The notes: generated by a model not told the origin, from the sequence alone. Positions 45,972 through 58,174 are shown, counted from the first letter of the stretch. The stretch: 64,000 nucleotides of DNA from Glebionis coronaria (GCA_025667525.1 CM046876.1:534366038-534430037), one strand, 5' to 3'. A program made the numbers and translations.

Positions 45972-47219
45972 TGAATATCGATAAAAATGACGTGGATGTT
46001 GTTGTTTTCGGGATTTTATAATACGTGAAGAAACTTAGAAACAGAAAGTCACGGAATATGACAAAACCAACGAAACGATCCGTAAATAAATCTGAAAAAT
46101 CCTCGATGGATGATAAAATTCGTCTTCACTGACAAGTACTCAATCAACAATCCATCGGCAAATTAAACCTTGTCACTTTATCACATCACTTTTGTCACGT
46201 AGTCGCGTCACTTTGTCCCGACTATAACGTAATGTCACAAAATTTTTCCAAAATAAAAATTTTAATAAAAATAAAAATATCAATTGATTATCAAAATAAA
46301 AGTTAATAAAAATGAAAATTTTTCAAAAAAATAAAAAAAATAAAAAAGGAATAACAAAAATTAACTAAAAAAAAAGAACTTTCTAAAATAATAAAAAAAT
46401 GAAAACAATAAAAAGATCTTAAATAGCTGAATACAAACACGTGTATCAAGAGATACCACATACGCTCAACAAGAGCTTTGTTTCTCCGCCTCACAATAAT
46501 CTATCTCTCCCTATCTCAGTTTATCTTTATCTCTCTCTCTCCCAAAATCACTGATCACAACCTAATCTATTCTCTCTCAAATCTCAAAACAAAATACTGA
46601 TCTCTCAATCTTCTCTCATAAACCGAAGCCAACCATTAGAACAGATTCATCCAATCTCATCTAATTCCCAACCTTATATCAAGGATCTTCAGTATTTTCG
46701 AGGTGTAAAGGCAAACTGATCTTCAAGGTCTCTGAAAGAGAGGTCTCGGGTAGGTTTTCTTGTAATGTTTTTCGAGTCTGTCGTCTATCATCTGTCGAGT
46801 CTTTCTTGTGATGTTTTGATTGAGTCTTTGGTGAGGTCTTTGATTCAGAAAAAAAACGAAATCAAGATAAGTTATAACATAGTTGTTATAAACTTTTCAT
46901 TGATATTCGGATAAAAAGCACAGATCAGTGATGATTAGATGTTCAAACAAGGTCTGGTAAAGACTCCTTTGTTGTAGAACAAATCTGAGATCACATATGT
47001 GATGATAGATGTTTCGAGGCTGTTGGTGTAAGTGTATGGTTGTGGGTCGAGTTATTTGAGTGTGATGTTGTGTCGAGGCGTGGGGGTTTTGGGTGAGGGA
47101 GTCAAAATGAAGTCGAGGGTGTTCGAGTCTTGTTTTCGAGAGGTGTAGGTGTGAGACGCGAGGGTTTGAATGTTGAGTGAGTCTATGTCGTTGGTCGAGA
47201 GAGAGTTTGAGGCTGTTTG

Positions 47220-47345
47220 AGGAGCGTGAGAGGTGAGGAAGTCGAGGGAGGTGAGGGTGTGGGGAATGCGAGAGGTGTTATAGTCCAGTTGAGGTTTGTG
47301 AGGGTGTGGGGATACGAGAGGTGAGGAAGTCGAGGGAGGTGAGTG
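47220..47345. repeat. GGTGAGGAAGTCGAGGGAGG repeats
   Basis: Two main copies of GAGAGGTGAGGAAGTCGAGG (about 47228 and 47318) with related G-rich phrases (GTGAGGGTGTGGGGA) between. Confidence 0.6.
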
Positions 47346-47548
47346 GTTTGAGTGTTTTGGGTCTGTGTAGTTGAGGTCGATTCTTGTGGGTGATGAGATT
47401 CGAGTCTTTTCACGTCAAGATTAAATATCAAGGTCGAGTGTTGTTGTGAGTTTGAGTGTTGTGACCGAGAGTCTTTGTTGTCGAGAGGTGTAGCTGTGAG
47501 ACGAGATGTTTTGAATGTTGAGTTTAGTTTGTTTTGATTTTGTGTGGT

Positions 47549-47735
47549 GTCTATAGGGAATAAACGTCTATACGGAATAAACGTTTATACGGAATAAACC
47601 TTTATACGGAATAAAGCTCTATACGGAATAAAGCTCTATACGGAATAAAGCTCTATACGGAATAAAGCTCTATACGGAATAAACTGTTATACGGAATAAA
47701 CTGTTATACGGAATATCTTGGCTTATCCGGAATAA
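47549..47735. repeat. Array of ~12 units of TATACGGAATAAAGCTC type
   Basis: A core of TATACGGAATAAA recurs every 16 bp, with linkers changing from CGTC/CGTT through GCTC to CTGT, and a last diverged TTATCCGGAATAA. Changes in linker blocks show local unit amplification. Confidence 0.9.
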
Positions 47736-48207
47736 CAAGAAAAGGAAACAGAAAGTGTGATACTGACGATGGAGACCACTGATTACCAGGAATGAAAAAA
47801 AAAATAAAAAAAATAAAAAATAAAAAATGTATGATAGAAGATGAGACAAAAAGATAAGACAAAAAAAATGAGACCAAAAAAAAAGTGATGTAGAAAGACA
47901 CTGATAGATATAAAAAACTGATTGATTTAAAAAAAAAATTTGATAAACCTGAAAGGTGATGAGTTAAGAAACTGATGATTGAAAAAACTGATATAGGATA
48001 ACAAAAAAAATATAAAAAAACTGATTGATTTGATAAAAATTTATGATTTAAAAAAAATTGATGATTTAATAAAAATCCTAACAATCAAAAATTGATTCAC
48101 AAAAAGTAAATACGATCCAAAAAAAATACAGTAAAAAATTTAGAAAGAAAGAATTTTTACCATAAAATCAATAGATAAAAAGAAACGCAAATCCTAAGAT
48201 TTAACCA

Positions 48208-48222
48208 TGGCTCTTGATACCA
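48208..48222 (-). promoter_or_regulatory. Primer-binding site of the nested element
   Basis: TGGTATCAAGAGCCA on the minus strand, two bases from the LTR. It matches the usual iMet primer site apart from one extra A. Confidence 0.85.
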
Positions 48223-48224
48223 AT

Positions 48225-48659
48225 TGAAGGTCTATGATTTCTTAGGATTTGGCAATCTAAGAATAATCTATTGAAATGGAATGGAGAAGATGGAGGAAGA
48301 AGATGAACTAGAGAGAGAAAGAGGAGAGGAAAAGAAGGTAGAGAGAGAAAGTAAATTTATAAAATGAAATTTGTAAAAATGAAAGAACCACCCCTCCTAA
48401 CATGCTAGGAGGGGATATATATAGCCCACCCTACATGTGGGCTATATGAACTATACTGTTTACAACTGGATCACGAGCCTAATACATTAATATATCGTTG
48501 GAGAGACCGATCCTTCATAAATACGTAAAAACGTATTTCCAACAATCTCCCCCTAAGGGAGGTCGCTCCAAGTTACAAAGTTCTAAATATTCTATATCTC
48601 GTGATCTATGCTAACTAAGATGTGACCGAGACTTTATTGGGAAAAACATATTTCCAACA
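48225..48659 (-). repeat. 5' LTR of the nested element (435 bp)
   Basis: Same length as the 3' LTR. Followed by the CATCT duplication at 48660-48664. Confidence 0.92.
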
Positions 48660-48664
48660 CATCT
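48660..48664. repeat. Target-site duplication CATCT (right)
   Basis: Matches 39767-39771. Confidence 0.92.
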
Positions 48665-49095
48665 GACAGTATAACATAAAATACATGATTAAACTGATCA
48701 AAACATAAACTATATACATGAAAAAAAAATTATACCAATAAATCATGAGAAAAATTTTATGCAGAAAAATTTGTACATGAATGCATGATGCAGTTTTATG
48801 AAAACTTTTGTATGCTCGAGAGTGAACGCCTATGGTCAGTTCACCCAAAATAAAAGACATGGTGAGGGGACGCCTATGGGTCGGTCCCAAATTAAAAAGT
48901 TTCGATAAAACACATGCGACTAAATAGGGCCAGTCCTATACCAACCGTTACTTAGTTATAAACCTGCGACAATGACATATATATGTATGCATGAAAATGA
49001 TGAATGCATGAAAACCGACTGTCAGTTGTAGGAAGACCATAGTGACTACCCACTAATCACATGTCATGTTTTGAGAGCCTACAGGTCGAAGCCTT
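48665..49095 (-). other. Leader of the chromovirus between PBS and gag
   Basis: About 430 bp, originally joined to the gag ATG at 39769. Non-coding; the nested element now separates it from gag by 8.9 kb. Confidence 0.8.
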
Positions 49096-49108
49096 GGCTC
49101 TGATACCA
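49096..49108 (-). promoter_or_regulatory. Primer-binding site of the chromovirus
   Basis: TGGTATCAGAGCC on the minus strand, four bases from the 5' LTR end; matches initiator Met tRNA. Confidence 0.9.
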
Positions 49109-50354
49109 TAATTGTAACACCTCATTTTGATAAATGGAATGTCACGCGTGATTATGGCGTGTCATCAAAGCATACAAGGATAAATGTCTAAACATTACAT
49201 GACCATAAAGGAAATACCGGAATCAAACATAGGTAGTCCAAAAGTAGAACTCATCACACACAAACATAAGTACTGTAAATGAAAGGACTAAACAATGTCC
49301 TTGGAAATGAGTATCAAAGTATAGATAAATGCATAAAGTAAAGAAGGCTAGAAAGCTTCCAGTCCATATGCACGTACGCTTAAAGTCCACGAGCGTCCCT
49401 AAGTATCTGCCGTTTTGGGAACATGAAAAGGAAAACGGGTGAGCAATATGCTCAGTGCACGGATATACAAGTAAAGCATGAATAATATAAGCATATAAGC
49501 ATGAAACAGCGGAAGAAACTAAGTCCTGGATAACCTGGTTATATCTTAGTAAAATTAGTTTTATAGTTTGAAAAGCCTTATGTTTATCTTGTAAAAAATG
49601 TTTAACATATTTTAACATTAGCCAATATGTGTCATGAAATATCAACGTTCATGAATACTTGGAGGAGTGACCTCGTCATGCAAATTAGAAGGGCTGCCTC
49701 TAATTTAATATACTGGTTTTGGGTAGGAGAGATCAGCTCCTTGCGAAGGATGCAAGGCACACACCACATTCACACTGAGTAATATGATGAAAACATGTAT
49801 ACTAGGATGCACCCATACGTCCCACCTGATAATATAATAAATGGCCAAAAGCTGAAAGGGACGCCACGAGCTATCACTCCGCCGTGGTGAAGTCATAACA
49901 CTAGTGCCTCTAGTGTTATGGTTATGGTACCTCCATAACTAGGTAAACTGGTCATGCATGTATATGGCTTTAGGTATTCTAATTAAATATAAGCAAATCA
50001 AAAACATATAAAACATATACTGGGGAAAACATTTGGCTGCATACGGGGAAATCCTAATAAGGAAAGAATGTCCATACTGAAAGGACGGAGAATCCGTACC
50101 TTATGTCCAGTGAACGAAGAAGACGAACGGAAGAGAGTCCTACTTCGGTATCAGTAATGCTACATAAATATATACGTGTATAAGTATCTGATTACTGAGT
50201 ACGTAACTGGTTTTTGTATCATGTCTTAGCTTGTTTTATATGTTCATGTCATGTTTTACTGATTTAAGCTTTATACTGTGTTTGTCATATATTATGTATA
50301 TTCTGATTAAGTATTACTTGTATTTCATGTATTGTTATACTTGTTGTGTAATAA

Positions 50355-50580
50355 TAAGTAACTTTCTAAAAATAGCAGGTTTCCTAAAATAGAAAGTTTC
50401 CAAAAATAGAAAGTTACCAAAAACAGAAAATTTCCAAAAATAGAAAGTTTCCAAAAATAGAAAGTTTCAAAAATAGAATTACTGCTTAAAATAGATAAGT
50501 TTCTGAAAATAGAAAGTTTTTATAAATAGATTAACTGCCTTAATTAAATAAGTTTCTAAAAATAGAAAGTTTCCATAATT
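50355..50580. repeat. TTTCCAAAAATAGAAAG array in the 5' LTR
   Basis: Counterpart of 33195-33420, with a few units changed. Confidence 0.8.
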
Positions 50581-51776
50581 AGATATAAGCTGGATAATTA
50601 AGCTAATTATATAAGCTTAAGTGTTTTCTGATTAATATTCTAAGTCATGTGATTATATAGTATAGTTTATTAATTATTTCATGTAAATTAAATAAATTAT
50701 AGGTTAAAGTATTTAATTAAATATAACATGATTTTAATTAAATAAAGGTAAAATAGTTAGGTTAAAACATGTATTATTATATATTAATAATATAACCTAA
50801 GTCATGAAATTAATTAATTATAAGTCATGGTTTTAATAATTAATTAATTATATAGTCTAATTAAAAGATAAATACTTAGGTTAAAATTCATGTACTAATA
50901 ATAACATTAATAACCTAAGTCATGTAAATTAAATTAATCATGTTCATGTTTTTAATTAATTTAATTTTAAATCTTGTAAAAAATAAAATAATTTGTAAAA
51001 TATTAAACCTTGAAAAATAACTCATGAACCGGACCGTGTTTTAAATCTAAACATGTGAACCGGACCAATGATTTAAAACCCATGAACCGGACCCGAAATC
51101 ATCACCATACCCCGACCTAGTCGGGGTTTTCCTTTCCTTGCTGCTGCCGTGACCCGAGACCACCCAAACCACCACCAAGCCGAGACCAAGTGGTCTCTGT
51201 GGTGCAAGTAAACCCAAGCCGAGACCCCTTTGGGGCTCGGTTAGGCGTGGCCACAACAAACAAACACCCCTTAACCCTAACTTGATCTAAACCCCATGAT
51301 TACAACATGTTTATATTTGTTTTTAATTAGTTTATTAAAAAGATCATGATTTTATGTGATTAAATAAATCAAAACATAAAAAGAAAAAGGTTAAAGATTA
51401 TACCCATCACGTGAATCAAATGAAGATGAACACACAACTATCCTTGCAATAAATCAAAGACCAAAATCAACCCGAATCACCACTTAGTGATGCTAAACCC
51501 GGTGGCCAAAGAACCAAAAGAGAGAAAAAAAAGATTTTAGGGTTTTTCTTGTTTTCACTAAATGTGTTAAATGAAACATGTTTTCCTCTTTTGTCCATGT
51601 TTAGTAAAAATTAATGAGCTAGGCACTTCTGGTCTTGTTGTGTCCGCGACATGGGGCCCACATGGGGGTAACCCGAACATTTTCCGTGTCTAAAATAATA
51701 GTGTGTTCTCGTGTTCGTAAATTACGTGATCTAATTAGTTATCAATCGTGACTTAATATATTTATTCGTGTTCGTA

Positions 51777-51884
<108 letters not shown>

Positions 51885-52124
51885 GTAGTATTAGCTCGTG
51901 ATTAATTTACGTTCGTGATTTCATGTTCGTATGTTCGTGATTATAATTATTATTGGAATAATTATCGTGTGTTCATACGTAATAAATACTTATCGTGTTA
52001 TAACACGTACGTAATACTTGGAATTCTTGTTCGTGAAAAGTAAACGTGCTATAAAAGGAAAGTTCTAATCATGTACGTACTATCGTAAGGGTACTATTCA
52101 TGGTAAAAGCATGCGGGTTTTACA

Positions 52125-52129
52125 GCAAT
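52125..52129. repeat. Target-site duplication GCAAT (right)
   Basis: Matches 31950-31954. Confidence 0.92.
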
Positions 52130-53388
52130 GCTAGAATTAAGTATCATAGCACTTCCGAAATTCATTTTAAGTGACATTTATTGAAAACGTAAATTTAAAT
52201 AAACTACTACATGTGTTTTAGACATAGTGTATTGTTTTCATCGCAAAATGGGACGTTTAGGATCATAGAATAAGAACACGTGAATGCTTTATTAGAAATA
52301 ATTTCGTCGTCCTTGATTTCCAGCCAATTCCACGCTAAGCGTGAAACAAGATCATTGTCATTATAAGTTAGTAATGCTAACACCACTCATATGCTCTAAG
52401 CACGTACTTAGACTCCCTTATTCCTAAGGTGTATCTCTTATATATTATTTTTCTCTTAATGATCACGAGGATACATCATTGACTTATGCGTGAGTAGAGT
52501 TTAGGTCCAAAAATATAGCCTTAACAGTGTAACCAAAATCATAGAATTAATAATTCATCCTAACAGACAACGATGTCAAAAAATTAATTCAACAAGAAGG
52601 ATCGATAAACACGATTTTATAACGGTTTTGAACATGAGACTTATTACCATGAATTTTATGACCCACCTCATCATCGGTGGCTTTGATATATCATGCTTTA
52701 CCTCCATCTCTTATTCAACTCCAACATGGAGCTTTTATTATAACTTCGGTCTTGCCCTTGTCTTTTATTTAACCTCGCCATGAGGTGTTTATTTTGACTT
52801 GACGTATATCCTCACGCTAAAGCGAATTTTGGATCTTTAAGGCTTCGAGATTTAAGACATTCACTTCAATTTTGCATAGATTTTTCGGCCTTGTGAGTTT
52901 CAAATTTTTGCTTGATTTAGGTGAAGAGGAACTTAAATTATTATTGGGGGAAGCCTTTGATTATTCGGGATGCCAATACTTCAAAACCGTGACGCTGGCG
53001 ATACCTTAATGTTTTCCCAATTTATTAACAATTTATTATAAAAGCGTAGGGAGAAAAAGCAAATAATTAAAACACATGAGTTTTTGAAAGAATACGAGTA
53101 CTCTACGTTTAGCATAGTAACTTATAATTAACTCTATCATTTCTCGTCCTCAATTAAGAGACTTAGCCTAAAAAGCTAAGGAATCAAAGCTAAGTGCTCA
53201 ACACGCACGGTCGAGTCAAAAGTTACTCTTATTCTCACCATCGAAAAACATACATTCGTGTCTTAAACACTTATCAAAAAACAAGAAAAAATTTAAAATT
53301 TGGCCATTTTTAGCTTTATTTTGCATAAAACGATAACAAAGAGATGAAAATTGGATTACGTGATGACGTAAGCAAGGTGAAGTATCTA
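52130..53388 (-). repeat. Probable 3' LTR sequence of the Tat-like unit, interrupted by the chromovirus
   Basis: No coding frame. Before the chromovirus inserted, this was contiguous with 31914-31949 and the right palindrome arm. The part 52880-53370 is homologous, in reverse complement, to the palindrome spacer 27839-28410. It follows the gag-protease unit and a purine-rich stretch on the minus strand, so it is best read as the start of that unit's LTR. LTR family A (with its TATA box) may then be the rest of the same LTR. Confidence 0.45.
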
Positions 53389-53403
53389 CTTCACCCCCCA
53401 TAC
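53389..53403 (-). other. Candidate polypurine tract of the Tat-like unit
   Basis: GTATGGGGGGTGAAG on the minus strand at the boundary between the coding part and the LTR-like part. The next bases do not start with a clean TG. Confidence 0.35.
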
Positions 53404-53903
53404 AAAAACTAAGCATTGTCCTCAATGTTTCGAGTCTAGGGGTGAAACACCCCCATACTAGAGACGAAATTCGAATGCTTAATCTCGAGCATGGAAAGGG
53501 TAAAACGAATAACCTAAAAGCCGTTTATGAATTATGCTAATAAGATAAACGTTAGAACATAAAAGGATATCATCGGATATCGGAATCTCCAAAGGAAACG
53601 ATCGAAGCTCGAGTGATCTGTAAAAAACAAACACGAGAGGCTTCAATGATGACGATGAACATAATGAATCACAATCACAAAACAAAGGTTGGAAGAGCAC
53701 AAGTCCCCTCGTTAACTAATTAGAAAGAAATAATATTTACAAGGATAAGCATGAGAATCCCCCACGAGGCACCTTGTTTTTTATAACCCAGTCAAAAGCT
53801 CGACTCGAATCCCCATAAATGTGATCATTTAGGTATAATCATGGTTTGGTCATTTTTGGTGGGGCTTACATGATAAACAATGCCCAAAAGTACATGAAGT
53901 ACT
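53404..53903 (-). other. Non-coding 3' part of the Tat-like unit
   Basis: About 500 bp in which I see no supported feature; the small frames at 53479-53700 and 53825-54052 are not recognisable. Confidence 0.4.
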
Positions 53904-55324
53904 TTAAAAACCCGACAAACGTATACCGGGGTCAAAGATAGCGTCCTCATTTTTGGATGAAAGACGAAACAACGATACTCTAACCAAAAACCCGAGAGGG
54001 TCAAAGAAAATAGATGAGAAGAAATAGAAGGGTGGGACAATGGGTGGGGCACTAAAACAATGAGCTATTCGAGGTAGACTCACACCAAGCAAATAGATAT
54101 ATTTTCCATTTATTGCATCGGTGGAAGACGGAGATTTCCCTAAGAATGCGTTTCTGGGATCGAATATCTCGTCCTCAGTGGAGAAATGTGTGGGAACATA
54201 AGGGGCTTCCCCCACACTAGATCCACACGACGCATCGTCAAAAGGAGTAGACGAGCTCGTAGCACTCAATAAACGTAGTGATGACGGAGTTAGATATGTA
54301 GAAAAATCATTTAAATCATATTTAAAATCTTTTCCTTTTTCATCGTTCAAAAACTCTTTATGAAAACCCGATTGAATTATGTCGAAAATATTTGGCGTTT
54401 CAAATTCAAAATTAGTCACGCTAAAAATCCTCACATTTAAGTCGTGGTTGGGGGGTGGTGGATTGTATAAGTTATCAAAACGTTTATCAACAAAGAACAC
54501 CGCCCCCTCAGGGTGAACATATTCGTCATCCTCATGATCGTGAATCTCATCGATTTCTTCATCATAGATAGGCTTGTCAAACCAAGGTTTTTCATTCCGC
54601 TCATTTTAGATTTTAGAAACTCTCTCGAAGACATCACGATCAAGCACAAAACCATCATTCCTTTGTGGGGATCGTTGATAAGTTAGATCCTCACGAATGT
54701 AGTAAACATCATTCTCATTTGAGGAGTGTTTATTAGGTAACTCCTAGAGAATGGGACTTTGGGTCACGTGAGTTGGTTCATTATTGAAAATAAGACGTTC
54801 TAATTCATCAAGTTCATCCTTGATTTTGGAAAAATCAACCTCACTCGTAGGTGGAAGTGGAGGCAAAAGAGATAGCTCTTGTTCGATAATTTCCTCAATC
54901 TCGGGATCAAACTCATAATCATCATACTTCCCATGTAAAGAGGTCTTTTTGGGAAAATCCTCAAAAATGGCTTTTTGATTTTGAAGCACGTGATTAATTT
55001 CAGCAAAATCACCAACGTCATCATCAAAGAAAGAGTCGATGTGAACGCTCACAACCATGGTCTTACAAATCGAATGACTATGCTTAGGTGACTTTTCTAT
55101 GACGAGAGGATCGATGTTGATAAAACCTTTAGCCTCAACGGGTGTTGGGCTAGGAAATGGAGCAATTCAATGGAATTAGAAGTTGAAGCCTCAAAGATGT
55201 GGTCATTCGAAGATGGTGAAGACGAGTCCATATTGGTCATTGTCGTGATGGCACTAACGTCACCCTTCAGAATTGGTTGTTTACTTTGTTCACCGAATAC
55301 ATCCCACAATGATTTTTCATCCAT
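53904..55324 (-). pseudogene. Post-protease region of the Tat-like unit, unrecognised, in place of pol
   Basis: Several adjoining frames: 55324-55097 (MDEKSLWDVFGEQSKQP, FEASTSNSIELLHFL), 55058-54744 (acidic: DYEFDPEIEEIIEQELS, FSKIKDELDELERLIF), 54658-54437 and 54500-53904 (FFVDKRFDNLYNPPPPN, KYIYLLGVSLPRIAH). They alternate between two frames, so indels or stops have broken one or two ORFs. None has RT, RNase H or integrase motifs, which should follow protease in a Gypsy element. It may be the product of a non-autonomous family in which pol was replaced. Confidence 0.55.
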
Positions 55325-55492
55325 AAATTTACGAATACCCTTTTGAATTCAGTAAAAGTATTCTTTATCATTAAAATCGTCATCTCTAAAACCGTTCATT
55401 TTAATTGTTTCAAAACATGCATCAAGCCTCATATTTTCCGCTAACATTTTGAAATCATTAGAATTAGAAACCGTGGTTTTATCATGATCATT

Positions 55493-55850
55493 TTAAACTT
55501 GGGATCTACTCGTGAAAAAATCAATTTTCTCCTCCCCATATTTCATAGTGAGTTTCCCACCGTGGATGTCGATTACGGCTCGAGCCGTCGATAATAATGG
55601 TCGACCTAAAATAATGGGACATTTAGGGTCACACTCGTAATTGGAAATGACGACGTCCACGAGAAAAACAAACTTTCCAATCCTAACATAGACATCCTCG
55701 TCTATTCCAACTGGCTTAAGCGGTGTACAATTTGCTAGCTCGATTGTCATGTTTGTGGGGGTAAGTCTAGGCAATTTTCTCAATTTCTAAAGAGAATGAG
55801 GCATGAGATTGATGCTAGCACCTAAATCGGCAAGGGCTAAACATCCCTCA
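55493..55850 (-). pseudogene. Gypsy aspartic protease of the Tat-like unit
   Basis: The minus strand shows [11 protein letters not shown] (55815-55850; DLGA in the active-site position) and, after a stop, KLPRLTPTNMTIELANCTPL, GKFVFLVDVVISNY, PIILGRPLLSTARAVIDI and GGKLTMKYGEEKIDF. The order and the PIILGRP motif are typical of Tat/Athila protease. It would cut the gag polyprotein. Confidence 0.82.
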
Positions 55851-57582
55851 ATCTCGGAAAAATCACAAGGTAGTAGAAATTGGCCCGGATCCTCTTCCTT
55901 TCTCGGCATAGCCTTTTGGGTTTTTTAAGAAGGATCGAAGCACGAGTTTCTTCAAGGGTTACTTGGGTGAGGTCGATAAAGCTCTCTTTTTTAACAGTAG
56001 ATGGAATTCGAGGTACACGAGGGTGTGCACTCTCTTCCTTGGTCGCCACGTTCACCCCATCGACTTTAGAACATGAAGGCGTCTTAGAAGTCGAGGGTTG
56101 AGAAGAAGGAACAACTCTAAATCCATCAAGGTTTGGGGTAATCACACGACTTTTCTCACGAGACGAGGCGGCTTTAACATGTTCCTTCGGATTTGCTACG
56201 GTGTAACTAGGTAACGAACTTGATGACGTACCCGAAGACTTGTTCATAATGGCCGAAAACATCTTTTTTATGTCGATTTGTCCTTGCTCGATCTTTGTAT
56301 TTTGATTTTTCAATGTGTTGGAAAAGTCGTTTTTCAAAGTACCAATTTGTCCATCTAATCGTCTCATATTAGCCTCATTTGTTTTCATATATTCTTGAAA
56401 ATTGTTTGACGAACTATTTTGATTAAAATTAAATTTCCCTTGGTTTTGATTACTTCTTTGAAAATTCCCTTTATTACCATTTGAAAAATTATTTCCTTGA
56501 TTAGCGTTGTTTGAAAAATTCAAGGTTTGGTTGTTGTTGTTATCTTGATTTTGCCAACTCAAATTACGACCTTGATTATAACCTTGATTCAAAAAACTTC
56601 CTTGTTGATTATTTCCTTGAAAATTGTTACGGTTTTGAAAATTATTGCCTTGGTTATAATTGCCTTGTGATGGACCCGCGTTAATTTGATTTTGAAAATT
56701 GTTGTTTAACGCGTTTACACTCGATGTTTGGCCATCCGTAGCCGCACACTCGTAATAATTATGAGTTCCACCACACAACGTGCACGATACCTTAACAGCT
56801 TTCACCGTAGCGGGAGCGTCTTTCTTTTGCATCTCGATTAAGAACGACATAAACACATTCGTCAACTTATCGACTTTCTCATCAACTCTCTCAATGTCGC
56901 AATCAGAATTACTAACATTGGCGACATTGGCAACACTCGGTGTGTTACAGAGTTAGTAAACCTTGGATCGATTTTCGATAATCATTAAAGCGTCTTTCGG
57001 AGTTTTACACAAAAAGTTGCCACCGGCGGCGGAGTTCAACGAATCTTGTTCTTGAATACTAAGACCATTATAAAACGTATCGATTTGGTGTAACTCGGAA
57101 AATCCACGATGAGGACATTGCCTAATAAATTCCTTAAAACGATCCCACGCGTCTCTAAACGATTCATTTGGTTTTTGCTCAAACCTCGTGATCTCGTTTT
57201 TATAAAACGTGGTCTTCGACGACGGAAAGAAATGATTAATGAACATGGAAACGAGATCCTTCCACGTAATTATGGAATTAGGTGGCTCTTTCTCGTACCA
57301 ATCCTTGGCGGCACCATCAAGCGAGTAAGGAAAAAACAAAAGTTTGACGACATCGGTGTCGACGTTCTTAAACTTGCTCGTGGCCAAAAGACGATCAAAA
57401 TTCCGAATGTGATCGTGAAGATTATCCGCCTCATGACCTCGAAACTTCGTAGCTTGCATCAACAAAAGCATTCCGCTCTTAATCTCAAAATTCACCGCTT
57501 CGATAGCGGGAATTACGATCGCGTCTCCATAACCCTTGGTGGGTGCTTGGAGCAATTCCATCATCGAACGATTGTTGGCCAT
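55837..57582 (-). pseudogene. Tat/Athila-like gag
   Basis: Start MANNRSMMELLQAPTKGYG at 57582. The retrotransposon-gag domain follows: HIRNFDRLLATSKF, LFFPYSLDGAAKDWYEKEPP, WKDLVSMFINHFFPSSKT, ESFRDAWDRFKEFIRQCPH and QDSLNSAAGGNFLCKTP. A TAA at 56953 interrupts, and the same frame resumes with CTLCGGTHNYYEC (CX2CX3HX4C knuckle), a long Asn/Gln-rich stretch, a short coiled coil (LDGQIGTLKNDFSNTLKN) and NPKEHVKAAS. The frame shifts near 55920, before the protease. A gag of this lineage also forms the fragments at 7149-7721, 12261-12833 and 24011-24168. Confidence 0.88.
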
Positions 57583-57713
57583 CTCGTCTTCGGTTTCGAC
57601 AACGATATTAGGAACGTCGATTTCTAATTCTCATCTACGTCGTCGATTCCTTCGATTTCGATTGCGTCGATTCGAAGCGTTGTTGATCCTAAACTTAGAT
57701 CGATTTAGCTTTG

Positions 57714-58174
57714 TGTAAACGAGATTGAATCAAGTTAACACTTAGAGAAACTTTGCTGTGTATGAAACAATCTAAGTATTATGCGGAATTAATACTTAGA
57801 ACAAGAACAAACAAAACAGAATAAACCAAACTTTCACTTTGATTGATGATCGAACTTGTGTACAATGAAAGTGTAAAAACATACATTAAACTAAAACCTA
57901 AATTCCTCCTTTAATAGACTAAGGAGCCTTGCACAAGAGTCTAACTATCAGCTATTCTAGGTAAAGATAAATATAGAAATTACAATGTCGAACATATCAT
58001 TACTAGAAATACTAAACGTGTAGACTAAGTATTCTATCAGTGCTTGGACTTCTCTTCATCAGCGCATGATTTCTTCTTGTCAACGCTTGTTCTGTCAACG
58101 CTTGATTTCTTCTTATCAACGTCCAATTAACTCCTGTCAGCGTCTAAGTGCCTTGGCTCATTTTATTCCCAACA
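57714..58174 (-). repeat. Copia LTR fragment cutting the Tat-like gag leader
   Basis: TGTAAACGAGATTG...TTTATTCCCAACA, about 461 bp, ending at a purine tract (minus strand) at 58175-58191 (CAAGTTTAGGGGAGGAT). That arrangement marks a Copia 3' LTR on the minus strand. The left boundary is approximate and no target duplication can be checked because the other LTR is missing. Confidence 0.55.

Larger units (their letters stand above)
45972..48207 (-). other. Long leader of the nested element
   Basis: 2.2 kb between the PBS and ORF A with no credible gene. It holds A-rich simple sequence (46240-46400; 47790-48130), a CT-rich stretch (46495-46620) and two repeat arrays. The minus-strand hydrophobic frame at 47704-48084 is a by-product of A/T runs. 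Confidence 0.6.
39772..48659 (-). mobile_element. Non-autonomous Copia-derived LTR element, 8.9 kb, nested in the chromovirus
   Basis: LTRs of 435 bp on both sides, target duplication CATCT, PBS and PPT are all present. The internal 8 kb holds only two overlapping ORFs (43774-45971) resembling the gag-pol linker of Asteraceae Copia elements. Protease, integrase, RT, RNase H and gag zinc knuckle are not visible in any frame. The rest is tandem repeats and non-coding sequence. It would have to be mobilised by an autonomous relative. A partial relative in opposite orientation ends at 1063. Confidence 0.88.

Noticed and set aside
47704..48084. 126-residue Phe/Ser-rich minus-strand ORF
   Set aside because: Produced by A-rich simple sequence in the leader; no family resemblance.
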